From Helicobacter pullorum NCTC 12824 (lineage in GTDB: Bacteria > Campylobacterota > Campylobacteria > Campylobacterales > Helicobacteraceae): DNA of 64,000 nucleotides. The position numbers were made by a program, and so were the translations under genes. The stretch spans positions 1 through 64,000 of the forward strand of contig NZ_JAERIT010000002.1 in NCBI RefSeq assembly GCF_017979475.1, written 5' to 3'. The number at the start of each line of letters is the position of its first letter. The first letter of the stretch is position 1. Below are positions 1 through 9,017 of the stretch, piece after piece. The notes beneath the pieces are model-generated. The model made no database searches and had not been told where the DNA came from. It worked only from the letters and a program-made list of their open reading frames with translations.

Positions 1-3000
1 GCCATACAAGGATTATTTGTCTTAGCATTATCACTTACAATACATAATCTACCTCTTTCTTTACCATCTTCTACAATGTCTTCTTGTTTTTCTTGTGCTG
101 GGAGGATTAGTATTGCTTCTTTAGAGGCTAAGTCTGCTATTTTTTGCACTTCACTTGGTGGAGTAAAACGATTATTGTTATCTCCATTGCCTTGTGTATC
201 TTCAAAGTTATCTAAACTGCCTATGTTGATTGTAAAATTTAGAGGACTTAGAGATTCTTTAGCAAAGATTGTATAGTTAGTATCTGTCTTAAAAGAATCC
301 TTGATTAATCCTTGAAAAGATTCTAAATTTATCTTAGCTATTTGCTCTAAGTTTAAAAGTTCATTGTATTGTTCTTCTAATAGTTTTTTTAGGCTTTCTT
401 GCTCTAAAGGTGGTAAGCCTCCACTTTGATAAAGCTCTTTGTTTTGATTATAGGTATTGAGTTTATCTCTATAATCTTTTAAGAAGGCTAAATTGATATC
501 CTTGTTTTGTTTTAATGCTTCTATGAAATTAGAGAATTTAAGATTAATTGTTAAGTCTTGGTTTAATGCTCCATAGATATTATCATTAACTTTATAATAA
601 TCTCCAAATAATTCTTTAATATCATTTTCTCCATCTAAGAAAGAAACTAAGAAGTCTAAAGATTGTCTAATAGATTCTAAATCTTGTGTGAGTAAATCAA
701 AGATAAGATTACTATTGCCTTGATTGTCTTTACCTAAGATAGAATCTAAGATGGATTGGTTGAAGTCGTCTTTAGTAGGATTGTAGGTGAAGTAAGAATC
801 AAGATTTGATAGATCAATGGTAGGGAAGGTTACAGCAGAGTTGTTTATGCTTGGGGAAGTGATAGTTGGTATGTAATTCTCTTCAATATTAGCAAGAATC
901 TCATCAAAATAATAAATTTTTAGCCCACTATCATTTTTTATATCCCATTTCTCATTTGCTATTGTTGTTTGAATGGCATCATAATCATTCATTTCTTGTT
1001 CTTTCCCATTATAAATAACAACAAATTTATCTTTTGGAGTATTATCATAGGCTTGATAGTCTGTATATTTTACATTATTGACTATCCCATTTTCTATTAT
1101 ACTACTTGAATTACCCTCACCAATAAATACATCATGAAAAGTGCCTTGATAACTTTTTGTAGTTAATAAGTTATCAACATTATTGATACTAACCTTATTT
1201 GCAGATATTTTATCATCTTCATCTACATAGCCTACTAGAGCACCGGCTATCTCACCAACTATACTACCAATATTATTTACCAATATATTTTCTATAATTT
1301 CACCTTCACCCCCTTTACCTAAAACTCCAGCAGAACTAGCCATATTGCTTACACTTTGTGCACCAGCTTTGATATTCTCTATATCAGAAATATATACATT
1401 TTTTATGGTAACACCTCCACTTGAATAACCCATAACACCGCCAGCATTAGCCCTCTGTGATTCAATCGTACCAATATCCTCCATAATAGCATTTTGGATT
1501 GTTCCTCCTTGACTACTTCCAACTACTCCACCTACACTACCATAGGACTCTATTTTGCCAATATCTTGTATTCTAATATCTTCAATCTCTCCTTGATTAT
1601 CTTTTCCTATTAATCCTCCAGCTCCTCCAGTCATACCGGTATCAATTGTTCCAATATTACTAATCTTCACTTTATGCACACTATTGGATTCACTATAACC
1701 AATTCCACCACCTACATAGGAATTTTTCTCAGAAGAACTTACAATAGACTGCATTCCATTCACAGCGACTTCTTTAATGGTATTTTGATATCCATAACCA
1801 ATAATCCCACCTATATGGATTTCATGATCCGTATTGCTTGCTTTGTTTGTTATCACTCCACTAATTGTTCCATTGTTTGTTGCATTATTGATAAAGACAT
1901 TTTGCAATTCCGCATTTCTAGCACCACCAATAAACCCGCCTAAATACACAAAAATCCCACCAGAACCAGCTGCATTTCTATCTGTAATTGCTTCAGCTTT
2001 TAAGGTTCCTATATCAGAGAGACTTACATTTGAAATATTTGCATTTTTATTATATCCGACAAATCCACCTACATATAGTTGTGGCAAACCCCCAGTAATT
2101 TTTGCATCAATACTCACATTCTCAACATTAATACGATTCACAGAATCAAATCCAGTGCTTGTAGAAGTCAGCCAACCAACAACGCCACCTACCATAGACT
2201 GATTACTACCATCTTGAAAACTAATATTTACATCTTTTATGCCAATATCATAAATTTTAGTATCTTGTGCATAACTAATAAGAGATCCCACACCATAAAC
2301 AAAACCATTAGTATTATATGCAATCTCTACATTATCTATTTGTAAATTATGAATTTCAGATTGCTTTACATTCCCAAATATTCCAATAAAATTATTTTTA
2401 TTAGAACTTCCTTTATCAATCTTTATATCCACATTCTTCAATGTATGTCCATTTCCATTAAAGTTTGTAGTAAAAGCATTATTACTATCTCTCCCCACAA
2501 TCATCGAATCATCATAATTACCATCTCCATTTGGATCAGCATAATTCCCACTAAAGTTTAATTGAGTTCCATCAATAAGTGAAATTTTCTCATTTTTACC
2601 AAAGTCAATATCGCTTAACAATACAAAATCATCAATCAAATCTCTTATTTGATTTTTCCCTTCATTCCAACCTTTTGCAAAATAATACCAATCCCTTAAA
2701 GACTCTGCATTATTGCCTTTTTCTTTTCCAATCGTTGCAATACCTTTAAAGTCCTTTATGGAAATAGCACTAGTAATTCCATTATAATTTTGTGTTTCAA
2801 TGTTAAAATTCTCATACCCATAAAGATTTGTTGTAGAGATTTGAATACTAGCTTTATCTTCAATACTTGTGATAACCTTTCCTTTAATGTATTGAGCCCT
2901 CATATCAAGTTCATTGCCAATTAAGGTTATAGAATTATTTTGGGTATCTCCATTTTGATTGATGAGTTTTGCACTCTCTGCAAATACCACTTCATTCCCA

Positions 3001-3721
3001 ATCAATGTGATTCCATTATTGGCTTTAATTGTTCCTAGATTAACAATATTCCCCTTATTAGGTTTAAACACTGGAGAGAAAGTAGTAATAGCATTAATAT
3101 CATTGACTTTGTTTTTAAAACTATTAAGTGTTGTATCATCAATAATATTACTTGCTACAAATTTATTTGCATTAATACTTGCATTTTGTCCTATTAATAC
3201 TCCACTTGGATTAACTAAATAGATATTATTGCCATTGCCATTAAGATTACCTAGTATTTGTGAAGCTTTATTAGTATAATCAAGGTTTAAAAAAGAAGCT
3301 TGCCGTCCATGACTTGTATTAAAATTCACTTCTGCATCTTTACCGATATTAAATCCACCACCCCACGCAATCACATGGTTTGTGTTCTTGCCTGTGATAT
3401 TCATTGTATTGCCATCTTTGATGATAATATTTCCACTTCCATGGATAAATTTACCTCCAGCAGGTAAAGCATTCTTTGGAATATCAGCAGCAACTAAGTT
3501 TTGAGACAACAACACACTAGCAATAATAGAAATACCAATTTTGCTAATGGTTTTGGATTGAATCTTAGAATCTTTTTGTAAAGATTGCAGTTTGGATTTT
3601 TTGGAATCTTGAATCTTTTTAGGATTTGAGTTTTTAAGAGTATTGAGAGTATTTAAAGAGTTAATTAAAGGCTTATTTGCCCCCCCCCCCATACTACGAC
3701 AGAATTAGGATTGTTTGACAT
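1..3721 (-). CDS. Two-partner-secretion exoprotein (filamentous hemagglutinin/TpsA type), 5' part, frame broken at a poly-G tract
   Basis: This is a very large secreted surface protein that continues past the left edge. It begins ATG TCA AAC at 3721 behind an AAAGGAG ribosome site. A long basic N-terminus and a hydrophobic core near residues 65-80 form an extended signal peptide. A TPS (hemagglutination activity) domain follows, with the hallmark NPSGVLIGQNA; this is the domain that addresses TpsA proteins to an outer-membrane TpsB pore. Residues about 470-830 carry repeated G-G-x-[IVL]-G-[YWG] motifs of GLUG type. With 11 Gs the start reads only 18 codons to a TAA at 3665-3667; 12 or 9 Gs would join it to the open frame, which I checked at the left edge, near 1930 and in the N-terminus. 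No in-frame downstream start keeps the signal peptide. A TpsB partner is not in the window. The family call is firm; ligand and role are unknown. Confidence 0.85.
3680..3690. repeat. Homopolymeric tract C11 (G11 in the gene), phase-variation switch
   Basis: Eleven consecutive C residues on the plus strand lie inside codons 11-14 of the exoprotein gene. It is the only long G/C homopolymer in an AT-rich window. Such tracts change length by slipped-strand mispairing in Helicobacter and Campylobacter. The count here leaves the frame off by one base, so the consensus read is the OFF phase unless the tract was miscounted in sequencing. Confidence 0.85.
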
Positions 3722-3743
3722 TTTATCTCCTTTATAAGATATT

Positions 3744-3784
3744 TAAATTTATAAACAAAAAAACCTCTTATATTTATAAATTTA
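3744..3784 (-). repeat. 12-bp perfect inverted repeat in the exoprotein 5' leader
   Basis: TAAATTTATAAA at 3744-3755 and its exact reverse complement at 3773-3784 are separated by 17 bases. The distal arm starts one base inside the predicted transcription start, so the mRNA would begin with this AU-only hairpin, ahead of the ribosome site. It could protect the transcript end or bind a protein. Because it is pure A/T it could also be coincidental. Confidence 0.5.
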
Positions 3785-3791
3785 CAAAGAT

Positions 3792-3797
3792 ATTATA
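3792..3797 (-). promoter_or_regulatory. Predicted -10 element of the exoprotein gene
   Basis: A perfect TATAAT on the minus strand places transcription start near 3785 and gives a leader of about 64 bases. It lies after the trmA stop, so the exoprotein probably has its own promoter rather than reading through from the mot-fli-trmA operon. Confidence 0.5.
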
Positions 3798-3833
3798 CTA
3801 CTAAATTGAGATAAAATTGATAAAATAAAAATA

Positions 3834-4943
3834 TTAATTTGATTTGTGCAACAAAACTCCACTTTCTAAATGTGGAGTGTGTGGAAACTGGTCAAAAAAT
3901 GCCACTTTGGAAATTTTGTGCGTTTGCTTGAGAATCTCCAAATCTTTTGCCAAAGTGCTTGGATTGCAAGAAATATAAAGAATATTTTGGAATCTTTGCA
4001 AAAATCTACTCACTTCCTCACCCAACCCCGCTCTTGGAGGATCCACAAAAACTGATGAGAAATAATAATCTTGCAATCTAATTCCCTCCAATCGCCGAAA
4101 TTCACGCACACCCTCTAATGCCTCTATGCACTCTTGAGCATTTAAACGAACGAATTTGATATTGTTTCTTTGGTTTTTTTCACACGCAAATTGAGCAGCC
4201 CTAATAGAGGTTTTGGAAATCTCTGTGGCAAGGACTTTGCGGAATTTTTCTGAAAAAGGTATCGTGAAATTCCCACAACCACAATACATTTCTAGCAAAT
4301 CCTCATCACTTCTCTTAAGGCTATCCATAGCCCATTTTAGCATTTTTTCATTGACTTTTGGATTGGGTTGGCTAAAGGCTCCTTCATCATAGCGATAAAA
4401 ATAGCCTTTTTTGCCCACCTTCAATTCTTCAATCACAAAATCCTTATCCACCGCAATTTTTACTCCACGACTACGCCCAACCACTTCAAGTTTTATCCCT
4501 CGTTTTTCCAAAACTTCCTTAAAAACTCTTGCTATCTCTAGCCATTTATCATTAAGCTTCTTATGATAAATAAGTGTCAGCAAAATAGTATCCACTTGCG
4601 TGCTTAACGCTTCTATGGCAAAAAGCTTCTCCCTAAAATCTCCAAAAAAATCATCATTTAGCACTTCTTTTAAAACTTGCAAAAATGCCTGTAAATTATC
4701 CACCAAAATAGGACAATTTTGGATAGGGACAAACTGCCTGCCTTTACGCATTGTATAAATGATTTTATTCTCTTTGTGATAAATACCAAGCTCACATCTT
4801 GCCCTAAAAGATACTTCTTGACTTCCAAAAACCTCAAAATTCTTAACCCCAAGCATAGCACTTGCACGAGCAATTTTGGACTCTAAAAAATATTCTTCTA
4901 AAGCACTGCAACCACCACAAATATCGATATTTTCACAATTCAC
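3834..4943 (-). CDS. trmA: tRNA (uracil-5-)-methyltransferase TrmA, with an RlmD-like cysteine set
   Basis: TrmA makes m5U54 in the T-loop of tRNA using S-adenosylmethionine. The 369-residue protein aligns with TrmA throughout: an IYHKKLND segment, a GAFSQPN segment, the SAM loop LEMYCGCGNFTIPF near residue 215, ATEISKTS, VDPPRAGL near 300 and the catalytic-Cys motif SCNPSTLAKDL near 325, ending FDQFPHTPHLESGVLL. Unusually, the N-terminus carries Cys3-x5-Cys9-x2-Cys12 plus Cys77 in QNCPIL, the pattern that holds a 4Fe-4S cluster in the rRNA enzyme RlmD (RumA) and is absent from E. coli TrmA. The start is GTG, overlapping the fliP stop by one base (TAGTG). It is the last gene of the motA-motB-fliP-trmA run. 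Confidence 0.88.
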   Translation of the reverse strand: MNCENIDICGGCSALEEYFLESKIARASAMLGVKNFEVFGSQEVSFRARCELGIYHKENKIIYTMRKGRQFVPIQNCPILVDNLQAFLQVLKEVLNDDFFGDFREKLFAIEALSTQVDTILLTLIYHKKLNDKWLEIARVFKEVLEKRGIKLEVVGRSRGVKIAVDKDFVIEELKVGKKGYFYRYDEGAFSQPNPKVNEKMLKWAMDSLKRSDEDLLEMYCGCGNFTIPFSEKFRKVLATEISKTSIRAAQFACEKNQRNNIKFVRLNAQECIEALEGVREFRRLEGIRLQDYYFSSVFVDPPRAGLGEEVSRFLQRFQNILYISCNPSTLAKDLEILKQTHKISKVAFFDQFPHTPHLESGVLLHKSN

Positions 4944-5698
4944 TAACGAAAACTCTCTACTAGATTCATTGTCAAAAGATTGAATCCATCAACCAAAATA
5001 AAAATTAAGATTTTAAAGGGCAATGAAATCATCGTAGGTGGCAACATCATCATACCCATTGCCATCAAAATAGAGCTAATCACCATATCAATTACCAAAA
5101 ATGGCAAATAAAGTAAAAATCCTATTTGAAAGGCGGTTTTCATTTCACTAATGATGAATGCAGGCAATGCGATAGTAAAAGGCACTTCTTGTGCATTTTG
5201 CGGATTCTCCATTCCTCTAATGCGATAAAACAATGCCAAATCTTTTGGTCTTGTATTTCGAATCATAAAATCTTTAAAAGGCTGTGAAGCACGCACAAAC
5301 GCTTCTTGATAGGAAATTTCCTTCGCTACATAAGGCTTAACCCCTTTTTCATAACCCTCTTTGACTACTGGCTCCATTATAAACATTGTCAAAATCAAAG
5401 CAAAAGATACCAAAAGTTGCGTTGGGGGAGATTGTTGAGTCCCCATTGCAGTCCGCAAAAATGAAAAAACAATCAAAATTCGCGCAAAACTAGTCGCCAT
5501 CAAAACAAGAGAAGGGGCTAATACAAGCAATGTCAAAACAATGACAATATTCAAAATAGCTACCAAATCTCCCGGTTCATTTGGTGCGCTAAGTGTCAAA
5601 TCAATGGTTGGTATAGTCGGACTTTGAGGCAACTCGGGAGGAGCTGCAAAAATAACCAAAGGCAAAAAAACTACAATCAATAAAAAACGCGATAACAC
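4943..5698 (-). CDS. fliP: Flagellar type III export protein FliP
   Basis: FliP forms, with FliQ and FliR, the export gate at the core of the flagellar secretion system in the inner membrane. The 251-residue protein starts with a cleavable signal sequence (MLSRFLLIVVFLPLVIFAA), then four membrane segments. Family signatures are visible: SFARILIVFSFLRTAMGTQQ-P near residues 70-95, a periplasmic/cytoplasmic loop with the F-DFMIRNTR segment, and a C-terminal GMMMLPPTMISLPFKILIFIL stretch. The length is normal. The gene begins 8 bases after motB, and its stop overlaps the trmA start. In H. pylori fliP also sits near glmU, which supports the lineage assignment. Confidence 0.95.
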   Translation of the reverse strand: MLSRFLLIVVFLPLVIFAAPPELPQSPTIPTIDLTLSAPNEPGDLVAILNIVIVLTLLVLAPSLVLMATSFARILIVFSFLRTAMGTQQSPPTQLLVSFALILTMFIMEPVVKEGYEKGVKPYVAKEISYQEAFVRASQPFKDFMIRNTRPKDLALFYRIRGMENPQNAQEVPFTIALPAFIISEMKTAFQIGFLLYLPFLVIDMVISSILMAMGMMMLPPTMISLPFKILIFILVDGFNLLTMNLVESFR

Positions 5699-5706
5699 TT
5701 AAATCC

Positions 5707-6531
5707 TTATTGTTCTATATTTTGAGAAATTGAAGAATTGCTTTTTTGCTCATAATTTTTCTGCTCGATTGTCTTATCCAAAATATTTTGGACTTTATGC
5801 AAATACCTATCATTTGGATAAAATCTAAATTCTACACGCCGATTCTGTGCTTTATTCTCTTCAGTTGTATTAGGAAGCACAAAGTTTGTCGCACCATTAC
5901 CCAAAGAAGTTATTTTTTGTGGATTTACTCCATTTTCAATTAAAACCCTTGCAACGCCTAATGCACGCATAGCACTTAAGCCCAAATTATCTTGATATTT
6001 TTGGGTAGGAATGATTTGTGAATCATCGGTATAGCCGATAACATCTAAATGAATGTTTGCTGGCATTTTTTGTAAAATCAAAGCCATTCTTTTTAGGAAT
6101 AATTTTTCTTCTGCATTTTTTAATGTTGTTTCATTTTTGTCAAAAAGCAATTTACCATTAAAACGCAAAATAAAACCCTTGCTCCCCTCATCAATAATAG
6201 TAGAAGGACCCAAAGAAACGCGGGTATTTTCTTTGAAATCCATAATTTCACTTTCAATCTTTTTGACTTCATTTGTTGTTTCAGGATCGGTTGTAATATC
6301 TGCTTGTTGCTGGATTCGATTATTGCTTTTTTCTATTTTGATTCCGCCTGTTAATAAACTCAAACTCCCTCTTATGCTTCCCTCTGCTTCTACAAGCTTT
6401 TTAGAATCAAAAGTAACCATTGAAAGCAATAAAATAAAAAAAGTAAGAATAAGCGTAACCATATCCCCATAAGTCCCAAGCCACAATGGGACAACTTGCG
6501 GACAATCACAGGGAGGACATCTCTTTGCCAT
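5707..6531 (-). CDS. motB: Flagellar stator protein MotB (OmpA domain)
   Basis: MotB anchors the stator to peptidoglycan and supplies the ion-binding Asp. The 274-residue protein has a short Cys-rich cytoplasmic N-terminus (CPPCDCP), one membrane helix starting at YGDMVTLILTFF whose Asp23 is the expected ion-binding residue, a linker, and a C-terminal OmpA-like domain (about 115-240) with IGYTDDSQ and NRRVEFRF. The N-terminal region differs from the PADFLSLLLALF type I associate with H. pylori and C. jejuni, and matches a second family of stators. It lies 17 bases after motA. Confidence 0.9.
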   Translation of the reverse strand: MAKRCPPCDCPQVVPLWLGTYGDMVTLILTFFILLLSMVTFDSKKLVEAEGSIRGSLSLLTGGIKIEKSNNRIQQQADITTDPETTNEVKKIESEIMDFKENTRVSLGPSTIIDEGSKGFILRFNGKLLFDKNETTLKNAEEKLFLKRMALILQKMPANIHLDVIGYTDDSQIIPTQKYQDNLGLSAMRALGVARVLIENGVNPQKITSLGNGATNFVLPNTTEENKAQNRRVEFRFYPNDRYLHKVQNILDKTIEQKNYEQKSNSSISQNIEQ

Positions 6532-6548
6532 TCTTCTTAATCCAAGTT

Positions 6549-7313
6549 TTATTCAAATTGACTCACACGCTGACTAGGCGGTAAAAATGTCAATAATTTT
6601 GCTTCCAAAGCACGCGGATTATCCCCTGCTTGAATGGACATAATCCCTTCAATAATCATAAGTTTGACTAATGCCTCATCATTTGCACGCACATTTAAAA
6701 TATTAGCAATAGGAGAACCTACAACATTTCCGATAAAAGAACCATACAATGTAGTAATCAAAGCAACCGCCATCGCAGGACCAATAGAGCCGGGATCGGA
6801 CATATTTAAAAGCATTGCAACAAGACCAATCAAAGTCCCCAACATCCCATATGCACCAGCATAAGCAGCCCAAGTATCAAAAATACTTGCATTAGATTTA
6901 TGTCGCTCCAATGTCCTATCCATATCTGTTTCAAGCAAATCTCTAATGCTATCAGGCTCTGCTCCATCAATTGCCATATTCAAGCCTCGTTTTAGAAACT
7001 CATTCTCTTCTTGATTAGATTGCTGCTCCAAAGATAAAATGCCATCGCGTCGTGCTTGTGTAGAATAATCAACAAGCTTTTTAATCAATGCAGGCACATC
7101 AAAAGTTTGAGGTTTGAATGCAATCGCAAAATATGTAAAAAATTTTTTCATATTTTCAAGTTTAAAAGCAATCAGCAAACTTGTAATAGAACCCCCAATT
7201 GTAATCATAACAGATGGAATGTCAATATAAGGACCAATCCCAACCCCAAGCATCATAGCAGAACCAATAAGTATAAATGAAAGACTCATACCAATGACAG
7301 TTCCTAAATCCAT
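6549..7313 (-). CDS. motA: Flagellar stator protein MotA (PomA-like branch)
   Basis: MotA forms the five-subunit ring around MotB that drives the flagellar rotor by ion flow. The 254-residue protein has four membrane segments and the cytoplasmic loop with E-RHKSN. I chose ATG at 7313 because AAGGA lies at the right distance and family members start MDL; a TTG at 7346 would add 11 residues without a ribosome site. GMLGTLIGLVAMLLNMSDP and GPAMAVALITTLYGS resemble Vibrio PomA far more than H. pylori MotA. The proline normally found just before helix 3 (E. coli Pro173; PomA APAMGM) is Gly here (YAGAYGM, residue about 152), read directly as GGT. The ion, H+ or Na+, cannot be told from sequence. 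Confidence 0.9.
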   Translation of the reverse strand: MDLGTVIGMSLSFILIGSAMMLGVGIGPYIDIPSVMITIGGSITSLLIAFKLENMKKFFTYFAIAFKPQTFDVPALIKKLVDYSTQARRDGILSLEQQSNQEENEFLKRGLNMAIDGAEPDSIRDLLETDMDRTLERHKSNASIFDTWAAYAGAYGMLGTLIGLVAMLLNMSDPGSIGPAMAVALITTLYGSFIGNVVGSPIANILNVRANDEALVKLMIIEGIMSIQAGDNPRALEAKLLTFLPPSQRVSQFE

Positions 7314-7387
7314 CGTCTCTCGTCCTTTAGAAAAAATATCATTCAAAACTTTATTTTAAAAATTTATTATTCTAAACTTTATTGTGT

Positions 7388-7393
7388 TAAAAT
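7388..7393 (+). promoter_or_regulatory. Possible -10 element for glmU
   Basis: TAAAAT lies 24 bases before the glmU start in the 103-base gap between divergent motA and glmU. It is a weak match and no clear -35 is seen, as usual in this group. Confidence 0.3.
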
Positions 7394-7416
7394 CTCATTA
7401 AAATTTTTACAATATT

Positions 7417-8733
7417 ATGGATATTTTTATGGAAAACAAACTTTCAATCGTTATTTTAGCTGCCGGAAAAGGCACTCGTATGCAATCTCAAACGCCAAAG
7501 GTTTTGCACCAAATTTGTGGCAAAGAAATGCTTTATTATAGTATCAAAGAATCTTTGAAACTAAGCGATGATGTGAGTGTGGTATTAGGATACAAAGCTC
7601 AAGAGATTCAAGAGGCAATGGAACAATACTTCCCTAATACATTGCATTTTATTTTGCAAGATTTAGAAAATTACCCTGGCACAGGCGGTGCATTAAAAAA
7701 TTATCGCCCTAAATACAAAAAGGTTTTAGTTTTAAATGGAGATATGCCACTTATTCAAGCAGATGAATTAAAACATTTTCTTTCTTTGGATTCTGATATT
7801 ATTATGAGTATTTTAGATTTGCCCAACACCAAAGGCTATGGTCGTGTTAAAATTCAAAATAACGAAGTTTTAGAAATTATCGAAGAAAAAGACGCCTCGC
7901 CAGAGATTCTTTCTTTGAGCACGCTTAATGCTGGGGTATATTGCTTTAGAAGCGAAATTTTGGAAACTTACCTCCCAAAGCTCCAAAATCATAATGCCCA
8001 AAAAGAATACTATCTCACTGATATTATTGCATTAAGCAAAAAAGATTCAAAAAGTATCACACCACTATTTGTAGAGTTAGAAAATTTTAAGGGTGTTAAT
8101 GACAAAGCAGATTTGGCACATGCAGAAGAAATCATGGGTATGCGAATCAAAAAAGCTCTTATGCAACAAGGCGTAATAATGCACCTCCCACAAACTATTT
8201 ATATCCAAGAGGGTGCAAAGTTTGTCGGAGAATGTATCTTGGAAAATGGGGTTAGCATTTATGGCGATTGTGAAATTATCAATTCCCATATCAAAGCCCA
8301 TAGTGTCATTGAATCAAGCTATATTGAAAATAGCGATGTTGGTCCTTTGGCACATTTACGCCCAAAAAGCATACTCAAAAATACACACATTGGTAATTTT
8401 GTCGAAGTCAAAAAATCCACACTCAATGGAGTAAAAGCGGGGCATTTAAGCTATCTTGGAGATTGTGAGATTGATGAAGGAACTAATGTTGGTGCTGGTT
8501 TTATTACCTGCAATTACAATGGCAAAGAAAAATTTCAAACCAAAATAGGCAAAAATGTCTTTATCGGCAGTGATTCACAAGCAGTGGCTCCTATTGTGAT
8601 TGAAGATGACTGCATTATAGGTGCAGGAAGCACAATAAGAGAGGATATCAAAAAAGGCTCTTTGTTTTTGACACAAGGCAAAAAAATTCACAAAGAGAAC
8701 TTTTTTTATAAATTTTTCAATAAAAAAGCATAA
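7417..8733 (+). CDS. glmU: Bifunctional UDP-GlcNAc pyrophosphorylase / glucosamine-1-phosphate N-acetyltransferase GlmU
   Basis: GlmU acetylates glucosamine-1-phosphate and then couples it to UTP, giving UDP-GlcNAc for peptidoglycan and LPS. Residues 1-230 form the uridylyltransferase, with the nucleotide loop LAAGKGTRM near 12-20 and PKVLH after it. Residues about 250-438 form the left-handed beta-helix of hexapeptide repeats, with GPLAHLRP, GNFVEVKKS, GAGFITCNYNG and IGSDSQAVAP. The 438-residue length is close to that of H. pylori GlmU. Two starts are possible, 7417 and 7429; neither has a strong ribosome site, and the second aligns better with homologues. It is transcribed divergently from motA. 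Confidence 0.95.
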   Translation: MDIFMENKLSIVILAAGKGTRMQSQTPKVLHQICGKEMLYYSIKESLKLSDDVSVVLGYKAQEIQEAMEQYFPNTLHFILQDLENYPGTGGALKNYRPKYKKVLVLNGDMPLIQADELKHFLSLDSDIIMSILDLPNTKGYGRVKIQNNEVLEIIEEKDASPEILSLSTLNAGVYCFRSEILETYLPKLQNHNAQKEYYLTDIIALSKKDSKSITPLFVELENFKGVNDKADLAHAEEIMGMRIKKALMQQGVIMHLPQTIYIQEGAKFVGECILENGVSIYGDCEIINSHIKAHSVIESSYIENSDVGPLAHLRPKSILKNTHIGNFVEVKKSTLNGVKAGHLSYLGDCEIDEGTNVGAGFITCNYNGKEKFQTKIGKNVFIGSDSQAVAPIVIEDDCIIGAGSTIREDIKKGSLFLTQGKKIHKENFFYKFFNKKA

Positions 8734-8767
8734 AATTACACTCATTTTTTACTTAAGGAAACCTCTA

Positions 8768-8965
8768 ATGGAAGTTAAACTTAATGGCAAACAGATTCAA
8801 ACAGATTCTAAAAGCCTTTTGGAACTTTTGCAAGAATACCATATCGAACAAAAAAGTGTCGCAGTTTCAATCAATCTTGAAATCATCAAACAAGATAAGT
8901 GGAATACTTATGAGCTTAAAAATGGTGATGTGATAGAATGTTTAACTTTTATGGGCGGTGGTTGA
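8768..8965 (+). CDS. thiS: Sulfur carrier protein ThiS
   Basis: ThiS is the small ubiquitin-like protein that carries sulfur, as a C-terminal thiocarboxylate, to thiazole synthase in thiamine biosynthesis. The 65-residue protein starts MEVKLNGKQ and ends ECLTFMGGG; the terminal Gly-Gly is the activation site. The rest fits the beta-grasp fold, including VAVSINLEII and the late ELKNGDVIE segment. An AAGGAA site precedes the start. No thiF, thiG or thiH lies beside it, so its partners must be elsewhere. It lies 34 bases after glmU on the same strand. Confidence 0.9.
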   Translation: MEVKLNGKQIQTDSKSLLELLQEYHIEQKSVAVSINLEIIKQDKWNTYELKNGDVIECLTFMGGG

Positions 8966-9017
8966 TACTTAATTTCTCAAAAATTTATATTTGTTTAAGT
9001 TATTTTAAGGGAGTATC

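Noticed and set aside
1674-3222. Several plus-strand open frames of 60-120 codons
   Set aside because: They lie antisense to the exoprotein frame, have no ribosome sites, and read as low-complexity Asn/Ile/Thr strings caused by AT-rich codon bias; they are shadows.
6053-6472. Plus-strand 139-codon open frame
   Set aside because: It lies entirely antisense to motB, which has clear domain signatures; no start signal supports it.
7313-7346. Longer TTG start for motA
   Set aside because: No ribosome site precedes the TTG, while AAGGA sits correctly before ATG 7313 and homologues begin MDL.
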